Source: Propionivibrio dicarboxylicus
GTDB taxonomy: Bacteria > Pseudomonadota > Gammaproteobacteria > Burkholderiales > Rhodocyclaceae
DNA length: 64,000 bases
Reading direction: 5' to 3'
NCBI RefSeq assembly: GCF_900099695.1
Contig: NZ_FNCY01000006.1
Coordinates: forward strand, 62,001 to 126,000
Shown: piece after piece, positions 21,579-30,598 of the stretch
Numbering within the stretch: the stretch's first letter is position 1
Layout of the letters: every line of letters starts with the position of its first letter
The notes under the pieces: generated by a model
The model's database searches: none
What the model was told of the DNA's origin: nothing
Seen by the model: only the letters and a program-made list of their open reading frames with translations
Made by a program: the position numbers and the translations under genes

Positions 21579-22610
21579 CTACGCTTGAACGGGTTCGATA
21601 CCGAGGACCGTCACACCAGGAATGACAATGCGGACACCTTCGGATTCGACCTCGTTTTCCTTGATCACGGCCAGAGCAACGAATCCGCCAACGGGCGAAG
21701 GGGCCACGCTGGCGATTGTGCCGCAAGAGGATTCCGGGCTGCTCTCATGGAAAATGCTGCTGCCGGCACCGACCTCAGCGTCAATCTTGAGGCGATACAG
21801 ATGGCGCTTGATCTTGCCGAGGTAGTGGGTGCGTGCGACGACTTCCTGCCCGGGATAACAGCCTTTCCTGAAGCTGACCGCACCGATCTTGTCAAAATTG
21901 ACCATTTGCGGCACGAACTCTTCCTTGGTGGCAGCGGTGACAAAGACGATGCCAGCCTCGATGTCGAGCCATTGCCAGACCGGCACGCCCGCTGGCTGTG
22001 CATGGGTTTTCAAAGCGTCGAAGATGGCCGGAAGGCCGGCGACCGGCGCAACGACGAGGAAACGCTCCTGAGCGAGTCGGATGACGGATCCGGCCGCGCC
22101 GGAACTGGTTTCCATGACGCCATCGGGAACGGTCAGACCAAGGGAAGTCAATGCGTCCATGGCGTGCGGACCGGCAATACCGATAGCGCCTTCGGAACCG
22201 GAGAGATCGGTCAATTTGACTCTTGAGCGCAGGACAAAAACCTGCAAGCGTTTCTGGGTGGCATCCAGAATATCCTTGGCCAGCAGGGCCTTGTAACCGA
22301 CGCCCTGCCGGAACAGGATGAAGCTCGCCTGCATTCGGCCCTTATGCGTGCACCAGGACGAATACTGGGCGGAGGTTTCGGTGAGATGATTGACGTCGCT
22401 GGTCAGTTGGTTGTGTAGAAACGATGTCGCATCCTCGCCGGAGCAGCCGAGCAGCGCCAGATGGGTCAGCGGCGTCATGACCGTCCCGTTGTTCGCTGTG
22501 GCAAATTCGCTCGCCGGGTTACCGAAGTCGGTTACCACGCCGTCATTGTCGATACGCGCGCCCTGAGCGCTGAGGAAGGCTTGCCAGTTGGTCATCGTCG
22601 TGTTTTCCAT
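21579..22610 (-). CDS. ygfZ: YgfZ, folate-binding iron-sulfur cluster assembly factor
   Basis: 343 residues, GcvT-like fold with the YgfZ signature KGCYPGQEVVARTHYLGK. YgfZ uses tetrahydrofolate and the conserved Cys to repair or assemble Fe-S clusters in enzymes such as MiaB. ATG at 22595 (MTNWQAF) is an alternative start. It is transcribed away from mltG and followed by the NRDE gene. Confidence 0.92.
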   Translation of the reverse strand: MENTTMTNWQAFLSAQGARIDNDGVVTDFGNPASEFATANNGTVMTPLTHLALLGCSGEDATSFLHNQLTSDVNHLTETSAQYSSWCTHKGRMQASFILFRQGVGYKALLAKDILDATQKRLQVFVLRSRVKLTDLSGSEGAIGIAGPHAMDALTSLGLTVPDGVMETSSGAAGSVIRLAQERFLVVAPVAGLPAIFDALKTHAQPAGVPVWQWLDIEAGIVFVTAATKEEFVPQMVNFDKIGAVSFRKGCYPGQEVVARTHYLGKIKRHLYRLKIDAEVGAGSSIFHESSPESSCGTIASVAPSPVGGFVALAVIKENEVESEGVRIVIPGVTVLGIEPVQA

Positions 22611-22736
22611 CGTGATGGTTATGCCTGTGTTGTCGGTGTTTCGACTCCGTGCGCGACAATCGGTTCAGGCGAAACGGCTTTCGGATATTATATCGCCTCA
22701 CTTGACTCGGCAGCCCATGCACACAGAGGGCGCTCA

Positions 22737-23735
22737 ATGCTGAAAATTCTAAAAATCCTGATCTCGCTTGGCATTGCCGTCGCATTGTCCGTTCTTGGCG
22801 TCCTCTATTGGAAGGTGTCCTCGCCGCTCGCCATGACGGGGGAACGCGTTGAATTCCATGTGGCCTCCGGCAGCAGCTTGCGCAGTGCCGCCCGGGAGAT
22901 TCATGCCGCAGGAATTGGCGTCGAGCCTTGGCTGTTCGTCATGCTGGGGCGAGTCTTGCGGGTCGAAACTTCGATCAAGGCCGGAAGTTACGAGATCAAT
23001 CGCGGGATCAGTGCGCTGGATTTGCTCCGCAAGCTGACCAAGGGCGATGTCACCCTGACGGATATCACCTTTATCGAGGGCTGGACCTTTCGGCAAATGC
23101 GCGAAAGGATCGATGCACATCCGGATCTCCGACACGATACGCGCGGCCTGTCCGATGCCGAAGTCATGCGTCTGGTCGGCGCGCCGTCGGGAGGCGCCGA
23201 GGGCGCGTTTTTCCCCGATACCTACCTGTTTTCCAAACAAGGTCGCGACGTCGAGGTGCTGGCCCGCGCCTATCGCACCATGCAGCGCCACCTCGCCCGC
23301 GAATGGGATGCGCGGGCACCTGGATTGCCTTACGCGGATATGAATCAAGCCCTGATCATGGCGTCCATCATCGAAAAAGAAACGGGGCGAGAACAGGATC
23401 GGCCGATGATTGCAGCGGTGTTCGTTAACCGACTGCGCCAGGGAATGTTGCTGCAGACGGATCCGACGGTGATATACGGAATGGGGGAGCGCTTTGACGG
23501 TAATTTGCGGCGGCGCGACCTGCAGACCGATACACCGTACAATACTTATTTACGAGTCGGGCTGCCGCCGACGCCGATCGCCATGCCGGGCCTGGCTTCC
23601 CTGCGTGCGGCATTGCACCCGGCGCAGAGTTCGGCCTTGTATTTCGTCGCGCGCGGCGACGGAACGAGTCAGTTTTCAAAAACGCTGGACGAACATAATC
23701 AGGCGGTAAACCGCTATCAGAGGGCAGGCAGATGA
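22737..23735 (+). CDS. mltG: Endolytic murein transglycosylase MltG
   Basis: 332 residues. A single N-terminal membrane anchor (about residues 5-27) precedes a LysM-like region and the YceG/MltG catalytic domain with [13 protein letters not shown], which carries the catalytic Glu, and [10 protein letters not shown]. It cuts nascent glycan strands and sets their length. I chose ATG at 22737, preceded by AGAGGG; the longer open frame upstream overlaps the divergent promoter region. The 3' end overlaps tmk by 4 bp, the common mltG-tmk-holB order. Confidence 0.93.
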   Translation: MLKILKILISLGIAVALSVLGVLYWKVSSPLAMTGERVEFHVASGSSLRSAAREIHAAGIGVEPWLFVMLGRVLRVETSIKAGSYEINRGISALDLLRKLTKGDVTLTDITFIEGWTFRQMRERIDAHPDLRHDTRGLSDAEVMRLVGAPSGGAEGAFFPDTYLFSKQGRDVEVLARAYRTMQRHLAREWDARAPGLPYADMNQALIMASIIEKETGREQDRPMIAAVFVNRLRQGMLLQTDPTVIYGMGERFDGNLRRRDLQTDTPYNTYLRVGLPPTPIAMPGLASLRAALHPAQSSALYFVARGDGTSQFSKTLDEHNQAVNRYQRAGR

Positions 23736-24364
23736 GCCGTACGGAGCAACACCGGGGCAAGTTCATTACATTCGAAGGCATCGACGGAGCCGGAAAAAGC
23801 ACCCATATTTCCGCTGTTGCGGACTTGATCCGTCACCAGGGTAAAGGCGTTGTCTGCACACGCGAGCCGGGCGGCACGCCGCTTGGAGAGAAGCTGCGTG
23901 AGTTGCTGCTGAATGAGCCGATGCATCTTGAAACCGAGGCATTGTTGATGTTTGCTGCGCGGCGCGAGCATCTGGCGCTGGTCATCGAACCGGCGCTGGC
24001 GCGTGGCGACTGGGTTGTATCCGATCGATTCAGCGACGCGACTTACGCCTATCAAGGCGGCGGACGCGGACTCGACAAAGCAAAATTTGCTGCGCTCGAG
24101 CAGTGGGTGCATGGCCATCTGCAACCCGATCTGACCTTTCTTTTTGATCTGCCACCGAGCGTTGCCGAACAACGCATCCAGACGCAAGGGCGGACGCTTG
24201 ACCGATTCGAACTTGAGAAACGGGATTTTCATCGTCGCGTACGGGAGGCGTATCTTGAACGGGCAGCGGCGCATCCGCAGAGAATCGTCGTCATTAATGC
24301 CGATCAATCGGTTCTTTATATTAAGAACATGGTTGAAAAAAATGTTTTATCTATCTGTTTATGA
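23732..24364 (+). CDS. tmk: Thymidylate kinase
   Basis: 210 residues. P-loop [11 protein letters not shown] near residue 15, then [11 protein letters not shown] and [16 protein letters not shown], the dTMP-binding and DRY-like motifs. It phosphorylates dTMP to dTDP. The start overlaps mltG and the stop overlaps holB (both ATGA-type). Length and motifs are normal. Confidence 0.96.
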   Translation: MSRTEQHRGKFITFEGIDGAGKSTHISAVADLIRHQGKGVVCTREPGGTPLGEKLRELLLNEPMHLETEALLMFAARREHLALVIEPALARGDWVVSDRFSDATYAYQGGGRGLDKAKFAALEQWVHGHLQPDLTFLFDLPPSVAEQRIQTQGRTLDRFELEKRDFHRRVREAYLERAAAHPQRIVVINADQSVLYIKNMVEKNVLSICL

Positions 24365-25407
24365 ATGTTATTGACCTCCATGCAGAGGTATGGGGCGGTT
24401 TGAATGCCCGCCGCCAGCGTTTGCCGCACGCATTGTTGCTGACAGGCCAACGCGGCATCGGAAAGTTCGATCTGGCTCATCGATTCGCGGCGTCCTTGCT
24501 TTGCGAACAGCCAACGAGCACGCACGAGGCCTGCGGTGTTTGCGCTGCCTGCGGATGGATGTCGCAAGGCAATCATCCGGATTTTCGTCTGGTTCAACCC
24601 GATGCCCTGTCGGAAGAGCCTCAGGAAGAGAGCGAGAGCACGTCGAAGAAAAAGCCGAGCCAACAGATCACGATCGACCAGGTGCGCGCCTTGGAAGATT
24701 TTCTGCACGTGGGGACGCACCGGCGTGGCGCTCGGGTCGTTTTGGTCCATCCGGCGGAAGCCATGAATCGTTCCGCGGCCAATGCCTTGCTGAAGTCTCT
24801 GGAGGAGCCGATTCAGGATACGGTCTTCGTTTTGGTTTCAAGCGAACCGGATCGGCTGCTGCCGACCATCCGGAGCCGCTGCCAAGTGATGCCGGTGGCC
24901 CGGCCGGATGCTGCGCGCGCGCGCGACTGGCTGACGAATGCGGGCGTAGACGATGCTGAGCGTTGGTTGGCGCTGGCCGGCGGTGCGCCACTGTTGGCCG
25001 CCGAATTGGGATCGAGCGATGAGCGCGGATTGCTTGACGCGCTGATTACGGAACTTTCGCGGGGAAAACAACTGGACTCCCTCTCCGCCGCGGCAGTACT
25101 TGACAAGATAGTCAAAGGCGAAGGACGTCCCGTTCCGCTCAAGAATTTGCTTGAGTGGTCGCAGAAGTGGCTTCTGGATTTGGCGCTGATCTGCCACGGA
25201 GAGGCTCCGCGTTACTTTATCCGGCAGACGGAATTGCTGAAGAAGCTCGCCAACGCAACAAACTCGCGCAATGTGCAGGCATTCCATCGAAAAACGCTAA
25301 AATACCGACTTTATTGCGAACAGCCGTTGAATAGTCGGCTGTTTCTGGAAGAGTTTTTCATGAATTACGCTGCTGTCTTCCAATTGTCCCGAAATGCAAA
25401 AGGCTGA
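24361..25407 (+). CDS. holB: DNA polymerase III delta-prime subunit
   Basis: 348 residues, AAA+ clamp-loader subunit. A degenerate P-loop ([12 protein letters not shown], about 28-39), the zinc-binding cysteines (C58, C61, C64 with an upstream Cys) and [10 protein letters not shown] are visible. It works with the delta and tau/gamma subunits to load the sliding clamp. An acidic Ser/Glu/Lys-rich insert after the zinc motif is variable in this family. It overlaps tmk at the start and pilZ by 14 bp at the end. Confidence 0.93.
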   Translation: MNVIDLHAEVWGGLNARRQRLPHALLLTGQRGIGKFDLAHRFAASLLCEQPTSTHEACGVCAACGWMSQGNHPDFRLVQPDALSEEPQEESESTSKKKPSQQITIDQVRALEDFLHVGTHRRGARVVLVHPAEAMNRSAANALLKSLEEPIQDTVFVLVSSEPDRLLPTIRSRCQVMPVARPDAARARDWLTNAGVDDAERWLALAGGAPLLAAELGSSDERGLLDALITELSRGKQLDSLSAAAVLDKIVKGEGRPVPLKNLLEWSQKWLLDLALICHGEAPRYFIRQTELLKKLANATNSRNVQAFHRKTLKYRLYCEQPLNSRLFLEEFFMNYAAVFQLSRNAKG

Positions 25408-25765
25408 ATCTCCTGCCGATACGTCGCCGCGTTCAGCTGTGCTGTCGCTCAACATCAATTCCAAGTCGGCGTTGTACGCGGCCTATATGCCAATGCTCAA
25501 GAACGGCGGGATTTTCATTCCGACCACGCGCGCCTATAACGTTGGTGACGAGGTCAGCATGCTCCTGACCCTGATGGATGACCCGTCAAAACTCGCCTTG
25601 GTGGGATCCGTTGCCTGGGTGACGCCCGCGGGCGCCCAGAACAGCAAAGCGCAGGGCATTGGCGTGCATTTCCGGAATGATCCCAATGGAATCGAAGCGC
25701 GAAAGAAGATTGAGGGATTGCTCGGCGGCGTGCTGAATTCGTCGCGACCGACCCACACGATGTGA
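25394..25765 (+). CDS. pilZ: PilZ-domain protein of the type IV pilus class
   Basis: 123 residues resembling type IV pilus assembly protein PilZ (SLNINSKSALYAAYMPMLKNGGIFIPT). This class lacks the RxxxR and N/DxSxxG motifs for c-di-GMP and acts through the pilus ATPase PilB and FimX-like partners. Its place after mltG-tmk-holB is the common proteobacterial order. It overlaps holB by 14 bp and nearly touches tatD. Confidence 0.9.
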   Translation: MQKAESPADTSPRSAVLSLNINSKSALYAAYMPMLKNGGIFIPTTRAYNVGDEVSMLLTLMDDPSKLALVGSVAWVTPAGAQNSKAQGIGVHFRNDPNGIEARKKIEGLLGGVLNSSRPTHTM

Positions 25766-26553
25766 TGCTGCCGATGCTTGTCGATTCCCACTGTCATCTG
25801 GATTTTCCTGAACTGGTCGCCCACATCGAGGATGTGCGGGGACTGATGCAGCGCAACGGTGTCATTGGCGCCATCTGCATCGGTGTCACCCTCGACGATT
25901 TGCCCCGTGTCCTTGCGTTATCCGAAAGCTTCCCGGAGATTGTCGTGACGGTTGGCGTACATCCAGAACATACCGGAGATCCCGAACCTGGCGTCAAGGA
26001 TCTCGTTGCGCTGGCGCAGGCGCCGCAGATCGTCGGCATCGGAGAGACGGGGCTTGATTACTATTGGCACAAGGATCGGCCCGAGTGGCAGCGCGATCGC
26101 TTCCGTACGCATATTCGCGCGGCGCGGGAACTCGGGAAACCGCTGGTCATCCACAACCGCGATGCGACCGAGGATCTCCTTCGCGTGATGGTCGAAGAGA
26201 AGGCGGGAGAAGCGGGAGGCGTTCTGCACTGTTTCACCGAATCCTGGGACGTTGCGCAACAAGTGCTTGACCTGGGTTTCTCCATCTCCATTTCCGGTAT
26301 CGTTACTTTCAAGAACGCTGCTCAAGTCAAGGATGTCGCTCGCCAGGTGCCGCTGGACCGGTTGTTGATCGAAACTGATGCTCCGTATCTGGCGCCGACC
26401 CCATTTCGGGGAAAACTCAATCAGCCCGGGTACGTCAGGTACGTCGCCGAAGAAATCGCCCGATTGCGCAATATTCCCTTTGAAGAAGTAGCGCAAGCGA
26501 CCACCGAAAATTGTTTCCGTATTTTTCCTTATGCCAGAACGAGAATGATGTGA
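25765..26553 (+). CDS. tatD: TatD-family metal-dependent deoxyribonuclease
   Basis: 262 residues, TIM-barrel hydrolase. Metal ligands are visible in VDSHCHLDF, GETGLDYYW, VIHNRDA and HCFTES, with IETDAPYLAP near the end. TatD-like enzymes are 3'-exonucleases or deacylases acting on DNA or D-aminoacyl substrates. Several start codons are close together (GTG 25762, ATG 25765, ATG 25774); I use ATG 25765, which overlaps the pilZ stop by one base. The ankyrin gene follows with a 1-base overlap. Confidence 0.92.
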   Translation: MLPMLVDSHCHLDFPELVAHIEDVRGLMQRNGVIGAICIGVTLDDLPRVLALSESFPEIVVTVGVHPEHTGDPEPGVKDLVALAQAPQIVGIGETGLDYYWHKDRPEWQRDRFRTHIRAARELGKPLVIHNRDATEDLLRVMVEEKAGEAGGVLHCFTESWDVAQQVLDLGFSISISGIVTFKNAAQVKDVARQVPLDRLLIETDAPYLAPTPFRGKLNQPGYVRYVAEEIARLRNIPFEEVAQATTENCFRIFPYARTRMM

Positions 26554-27224
26554 TGAGATCCGCCGTATTTACTTTGATCGTGGCCTTTATTTCCTGCCTG
26601 TTTTCCACGAGCGCATGGGCCGGAGCGTATGAGGACATGGAGAGCGCAATCAAACTGCGGGACGCGCAAGCTGTCATCAAGTTGCTGGACCGGGGCATGG
26701 ACGTCAATACGGTTAACCGCGAGGGTGACACGCTGTTGATCCAAGCAGTGCGCAACGATATGCCGGATCTGATCGATGCCTTGCTGCAACGGCGGGCGCG
26801 ACTGAATTTCCGTAACCGCAATGGCGAAACGGCGCTGAGCATCGCCGCATTTACCGGCAACATGACTTATGTGCAGCGAATCGTCGAGTCGGGCGCCGAA
26901 GTCAATTTCTTTGGCTGGCCGCCGATCACCTACGCCGCATTCAATAATCATCCGGCGATTGTCGAGTACCTCGTCAAGAAAGGTGCCGAAGTCAATGCCA
27001 AGACAGAGAATGGTTCGACGGCACTTTATCTTGCGGCGCGCAATGGCTATACGGAAGTGGTGAAGGTGCTGCTTCGCTTCAACGCTGATCCGACGATTGC
27101 CAATCAATACGGCGAGACTGCTGTGGACGCGGCAATGAAAGGCAATTTCGACGAAATTCTCCAAATGCTGCGAGATGAGGGCGGACGTTCCGGAAGGAGC
27201 TTCACCCTCGACCTCTCCAAATAG
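26553..27224 (+). CDS. Exported ankyrin-repeat protein
   Basis: 223 residues. The Sec signal peptide (MRSAVFTLIVAFISCLF, cleavage near SAWAG) indicates a periplasmic protein. About five ankyrin repeats follow (for example NGETALSIAAFTGNMTYVQRI and NGSTALYLAARNGYTEVVKVL). The function is unknown; ankyrin repeats normally bind proteins. The start ATG overlaps the tatD stop, and the gene closes the mltG-to-ankyrin run. This gene order after tatD is seen in other betaproteobacteria (memory, unverified). Confidence 0.85.
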   Translation: MRSAVFTLIVAFISCLFSTSAWAGAYEDMESAIKLRDAQAVIKLLDRGMDVNTVNREGDTLLIQAVRNDMPDLIDALLQRRARLNFRNRNGETALSIAAFTGNMTYVQRIVESGAEVNFFGWPPITYAAFNNHPAIVEYLVKKGAEVNAKTENGSTALYLAARNGYTEVVKVLLRFNADPTIANQYGETAVDAAMKGNFDEILQMLRDEGGRSGRSFTLDLSK

Positions 27225-27241
27225 GCGGCACCCCTATTTGG
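27217..27241. terminator. Hairpin spanning both stop codons of convergent genes
   Basis: CCAAATAGG (27217-27225) and CCTATTTGG (27233-27241) form a perfect 9-bp stem. It contains the stop codon of the ankyrin gene and the end of the convergent exonuclease gene. No T tract follows on either strand. Confidence 0.55.
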
Positions 27242-28628
27242 AGCGAGACGGACCGAGCGGCACGATCCGGAGCTTTCCGGCGGCGATCGCCTTGCTGATC
27301 AAGCGGTAGAGGTCTGGGTCGAAGCGTCGTACCGGGGGATTTTCCAGAAGTTCGTTCAGTTCGTGTTCGCGCTGGACGACCCCCAGATGGCGCCAGCGAT
27401 CGATAACGTGAAAATCCTCTCGCATGCCGAACTCGTCGCGCTCGATGAGGGCAACGGGGCCGTCAAAGGGCCATTCGACAATCTTGTAGCGCGCCAAAGC
27501 CGACATCAGGCGGGCGCTATGCAAGGAGACGTCCTCTTTGCCAACACAGGTTCCACGGCACGTCCGCTGCTTGAATCCGACGCAAGGCTCTCCGATGCCG
27601 GTCGTGCCAATGCCGCAGTACGCGTGGCAGAGATTGTTGGCTTCAACGACTTTGCGCAGGGCTGTCAGGGCTTCCCGTCGTGAGGCATATAAACCGAACA
27701 AGTTCGGCGTGGAAGCAAAATCGAACTCTTCCGCCAGGACGAGTTCCGGCAGGTAGACGTGCTCTTCCTGACGTCGCAATTGCCAGGAACACAGTTCATC
27801 AAGGCGTGCGTGTGTCGCTGCCGAGAGATCGAATTCCCCGATGCGTGCGCCGAATTCCCCGGCCGATTCCCGCCACGCGATGCGCCAGGTATCTCTGACG
27901 AGACGTGTGTCACGACTGGCGGGCTGAAAATGCGAAAGCGCCTGTTGCCGGATATTGCTGGCACGTTTGATTTTCAGCCGTTCCCCCTCTTTGCCGAGCA
28001 ACGCATAGGCGCCATGGCTCTCCGGCAAGTCATCGATGATGCTTGGATCAAGTTGCGGCGGCAGTTGGGGGCGTCCAACGATTGCTTCGACCGCGTTCTG
28101 AATCATCGCCTCATCCTTGAGCGCATGCCAGCGTTGCCAGAGGTCCCAAAGCACACGCGCATCCGCCAGCGCCCGATGCCGCGCGTCGACTGAAATCCCG
28201 AAACGGGCGACCAAAGTCTCCAGACTGTGGCGGTGATGTTCAGGAAAGAGCTTGCGTGACAGTTTCACCGTGCATAGGGCATTCGCGCGAAAAGAGATGC
28301 CGAGACGCAGGAACTCGCGCTTGAGGAAGCTGTAGTCGAATCGGGCATTATGGGCGACGAACAATTTCCCGCTCAGCTTTTCGAGAACCTCCTGCGCCAG
28401 GTCGGAGAAGACCGGAGCAGACTTGACCATGGCGGCGTCAATACCTGTCAGCTGCGTAATGAATGGCGGAATGCCTGTCTCTGGATTGACCAGAGAACTC
28501 CACTCCCGGACACCGTCTTGATCGACTTCGACGATGCCGATTTCGAGAATTCGATCGTTGGCGAAGTTGGCACCGGTCGTCTCAAGGTCAACAAAAACGA
28601 GGGGGTCCCGGATGAAAGAAAAATCCAT
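27234..28628 (-). CDS. DEDDh 3'-5' exonuclease fused to a GIY-YIG-like domain
   Basis: 464 residues. Residues 1-180 are a DnaQ-like exonuclease (D14 and E16 in FVDLETTG, HNARFDYSFL, and HRALADARVLW for Exo III). Then comes a UvrC/Cho-type GIY-YIG region (LPESHGAYALLGKEGERLKI) whose second motif is not recognisable, so this nuclease half may be inactive. A cysteine cluster (CHAYCGIGTTGIGEPCVGF, RTCRGTC) follows, as in UvrC-related proteins. A role in DNA repair or proofreading is inferred. Confidence 0.85.
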   Translation of the reverse strand: MDFSFIRDPLVFVDLETTGANFANDRILEIGIVEVDQDGVREWSSLVNPETGIPPFITQLTGIDAAMVKSAPVFSDLAQEVLEKLSGKLFVAHNARFDYSFLKREFLRLGISFRANALCTVKLSRKLFPEHHRHSLETLVARFGISVDARHRALADARVLWDLWQRWHALKDEAMIQNAVEAIVGRPQLPPQLDPSIIDDLPESHGAYALLGKEGERLKIKRASNIRQQALSHFQPASRDTRLVRDTWRIAWRESAGEFGARIGEFDLSAATHARLDELCSWQLRRQEEHVYLPELVLAEEFDFASTPNLFGLYASRREALTALRKVVEANNLCHAYCGIGTTGIGEPCVGFKQRTCRGTCVGKEDVSLHSARLMSALARYKIVEWPFDGPVALIERDEFGMREDFHVIDRWRHLGVVQREHELNELLENPPVRRFDPDLYRLISKAIAAGKLRIVPLGPSRSK

Positions 28629-28678
28629 GAAATGTCGGGGGGGCTGAATGAGGCGCCACTATGCCACGTTTTGAAGTC

Positions 28679-28712
28679 AAAAAAACGGCCGCAACTCCCA
28701 CGGGAGTGCGGC
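28679..28712 (-). terminator. Terminator of the first TRAP operon (minus strand)
   Basis: GGCCGCA plus CTCCC pairs with GGGAG plus TGCGGCC (28686-28712, one bulged A). Read leftward it ends in six T (A run 28679-28684). It lies 21 bp after the dctM stop at 28733. Confidence 0.88.
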
Positions 28713-28732
28713 CATTGCCAAAAATTTCCGGT

Positions 28733-30019
28733 TTACTTCACGCCAAACAGCAGGTTCGGCAACCACAGCGAAAGCTGCGGAATATAGGACACCAGGAATA
28801 GCACGATGATATTGCCGACGAGAAACGGGAAGATGGCCTTGATCACCGGCCACAAGGGTTCCTTGGCAATATTGGCGCAGACGAACAGGCAGACGCCGAC
28901 GGGTGGGGTGGTCAATCCGATCATCAGGTTCAGCACGGCAAAGGTCGCGAAGTGCACCGGATCAATGCCGACGCCGGTGGCAACCGCCATCAGCGTTGGG
29001 AAAAGGATGATCAAGGCAGCGATCGTCTCCATGAACATCCCGACGATCAGCAGCAGGATGTTGATCAGCAGGATGATCATTGTCCGGTCGTTGGTGATCG
29101 ACAGCATTGTCGTCGCAATCGTTTGCGGAATTTGCTCCGCCGCCATGATCCAGCCGAATACGTTGGCGATGCCGACAAGCGCGAGCAACGCCGCCGACGT
29201 GATGGCGCTGTCGATGACGATCTTGGGAACCTGTCGAATCGTGATGCCTTTGTAGAAAAAGACACCGACGATGAAAGCGTAAACGCAGGCGAGCAACGCA
29301 GTCTCGGTCGGGGTGACGATGCCACTCAGCAGACCACCGACGATCAGCGCAGTCAGCATCAGCGCCCAAAAGGCTCCGAGGAACGAGTCCCACAACTCCT
29401 TCCATCCCTTCCACGGACGGCGCGGATAGTTGTTTTTTACGGCAAGGATATAGCAGACAAGCATCATGCCAAGACCGAGCAGAATGCCAGGGATGGCGCC
29501 GGCCATGAACATCCGACCGACCGACACGCCCGTCAACGCGCCGACGATGATCATCGGAACGCTTGGTGGAATGATCGGACCGACAGTCGATGCAGCAGCA
29601 GTGATCGCGGCGGCAAATTCGATCGGGTAACCTTCCTTTTTCATGCCGGGAATCATGACGGCGCCAATCGAAGCAGCTTCCGCAACGGCGGTGCCTGAGA
29701 TACCTGCAAACAGCATTGAACCGGCAACATTGGTCAGGCCGAGGCCGCCGCGAATCCAACCGACGCCCGCGCTGGCAAAGCGAATGATGCGGTCGGTGAT
29801 ACCACCACCGTTCATCAGGTTCCCCGCCATGATAAAGCCGGGGATGCAAAGAAGAACGAAGGAGTCGACACCGGCGTAGATCTTCTGTGCAAACACAACA
29901 AGCGGGATGTCGGCATGGAACAGCAGATAGGCCGCCGACGATACGCCGAGGCAAATGGCCACCGGAACGCCGATGACCAGGCAGATGATGAAAGTCGTGA
30001 AAAGAATGAAAACGCCCAT
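28733..30019 (-). CDS. dctM: TRAP transporter large permease DctM (first set)
   Basis: 428 residues with about 11-12 hydrophobic segments, the DctM/YiaN family. Typical blocks are LCIPGFIMAGNLM, GAVMIPGMKKEGY and TTPPVGVCLFV. It moves the substrate delivered by the periplasmic binding protein using a sodium gradient. It is the last gene of the minus-strand set dctP-dctQ-dctM (15 bp after dctQ) and ends at a strong terminator. The substrate is not readable from the permease; the neighbours point to a sugar acid. Confidence 0.93.
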   Translation of the reverse strand: MGVFILFTTFIICLVIGVPVAICLGVSSAAYLLFHADIPLVVFAQKIYAGVDSFVLLCIPGFIMAGNLMNGGGITDRIIRFASAGVGWIRGGLGLTNVAGSMLFAGISGTAVAEAASIGAVMIPGMKKEGYPIEFAAAITAAASTVGPIIPPSVPMIIVGALTGVSVGRMFMAGAIPGILLGLGMMLVCYILAVKNNYPRRPWKGWKELWDSFLGAFWALMLTALIVGGLLSGIVTPTETALLACVYAFIVGVFFYKGITIRQVPKIVIDSAITSAALLALVGIANVFGWIMAAEQIPQTIATTMLSITNDRTMIILLINILLLIVGMFMETIAALIILFPTLMAVATGVGIDPVHFATFAVLNLMIGLTTPPVGVCLFVCANIAKEPLWPVIKAIFPFLVGNIIVLFLVSYIPQLSLWLPNLLFGVK

Positions 30020-30034
30020 ATTCGTCCTCGCGCT

Positions 30035-30523
30035 TCAGTGGATGGTTGGCTGGCTGACAGGAACCTGCTTCAGGATCCTGATGAATTTCACAATGCCGAA
30101 AACGCCAAGCAAGACCGAAAAAATCAGCATCGAGACGAAGACGTACTGCATTTGTACGCCCAGAATCGGCGAGGTTTGCCACGAGCCCGAAACGGTGAAT
30201 TCCCAGGCACCGGGCACTAGCATGAAACTGAAGATAGAAACGAGCAGTGTCGAGAACAAATCAAAGAGCCTTCGTAAGCTGGGGGGCATCAGCATCAAAG
30301 CGAGATCGACATTGACCAGATCCCCGGTCAGAAACGACGCGCCGACCCCCAGGCTCATGATGAAAAGCAGGCTGACGCGTGAAGCCTCTTCAGTCCAGAG
30401 CGGCGCCTGATCCATGAATGTTCTGGCGACGACCTGAACCAGAACGGCAACAATCATGACTAAAAAGGCAACGAAAACAGCGCCGCGGATGAAACTCTCA
30501 ATTTTTTTCAATAACTCAATCAA
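30035..30523 (-). CDS. dctQ: TRAP transporter small permease DctQ (first set)
   Basis: 162 residues, four hydrophobic segments, and the DctQ pattern with WTEEASRVSLLFI in the second helix. It partners DctM in the membrane. It is separated from dctP by 75 bp that contain a long hairpin, while dctM follows closely, so its expression may be lower than that of the binding protein. Confidence 0.9.
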   Translation of the reverse strand: MIELLKKIESFIRGAVFVAFLVMIVAVLVQVVARTFMDQAPLWTEEASRVSLLFIMSLGVGASFLTGDLVNVDLALMLMPPSLRRLFDLFSTLLVSIFSFMLVPGAWEFTVSGSWQTSPILGVQMQYVFVSMLIFSVLLGVFGIVKFIRILKQVPVSQPTIH

Positions 30524-30547
30524 TTCGTTTCTCCCTTGAAGCCGGGC

Positions 30548-30579
30548 ACTGACCGGAAGTATTGAGTCTTCCGGTCAGT
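30548..30579 (-). terminator. 12-bp hairpin between dctP and dctQ (first set)
   Basis: ACTGACCGGAAG (30548-30559) pairs perfectly with CTTCCGGTCAGT (30568-30579) around an 8-nt loop. Read on the minus strand it stands right after the dctP stop and has no T tract. It probably stabilises the dctP message or partly blocks transcription into dctQM. Confidence 0.7.
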
Positions 30580-30598
30580 CCAGAGGGACCAAATTAGG

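Noticed and set aside
27234-28628. Cho-type UvrC nuclease or simple DNA polymerase III epsilon subunit
   Set aside because: The N-terminal DEDDh exonuclease rules out Cho alone, and the 280-residue GIY-YIG/cysteine half rules out a plain epsilon subunit.
28962-30182. 406-codon minus-strand frame overlapping dctM
   Set aside because: An out-of-frame reading of dctM rich in His, Arg and Cys; the DctM frame explains the region.
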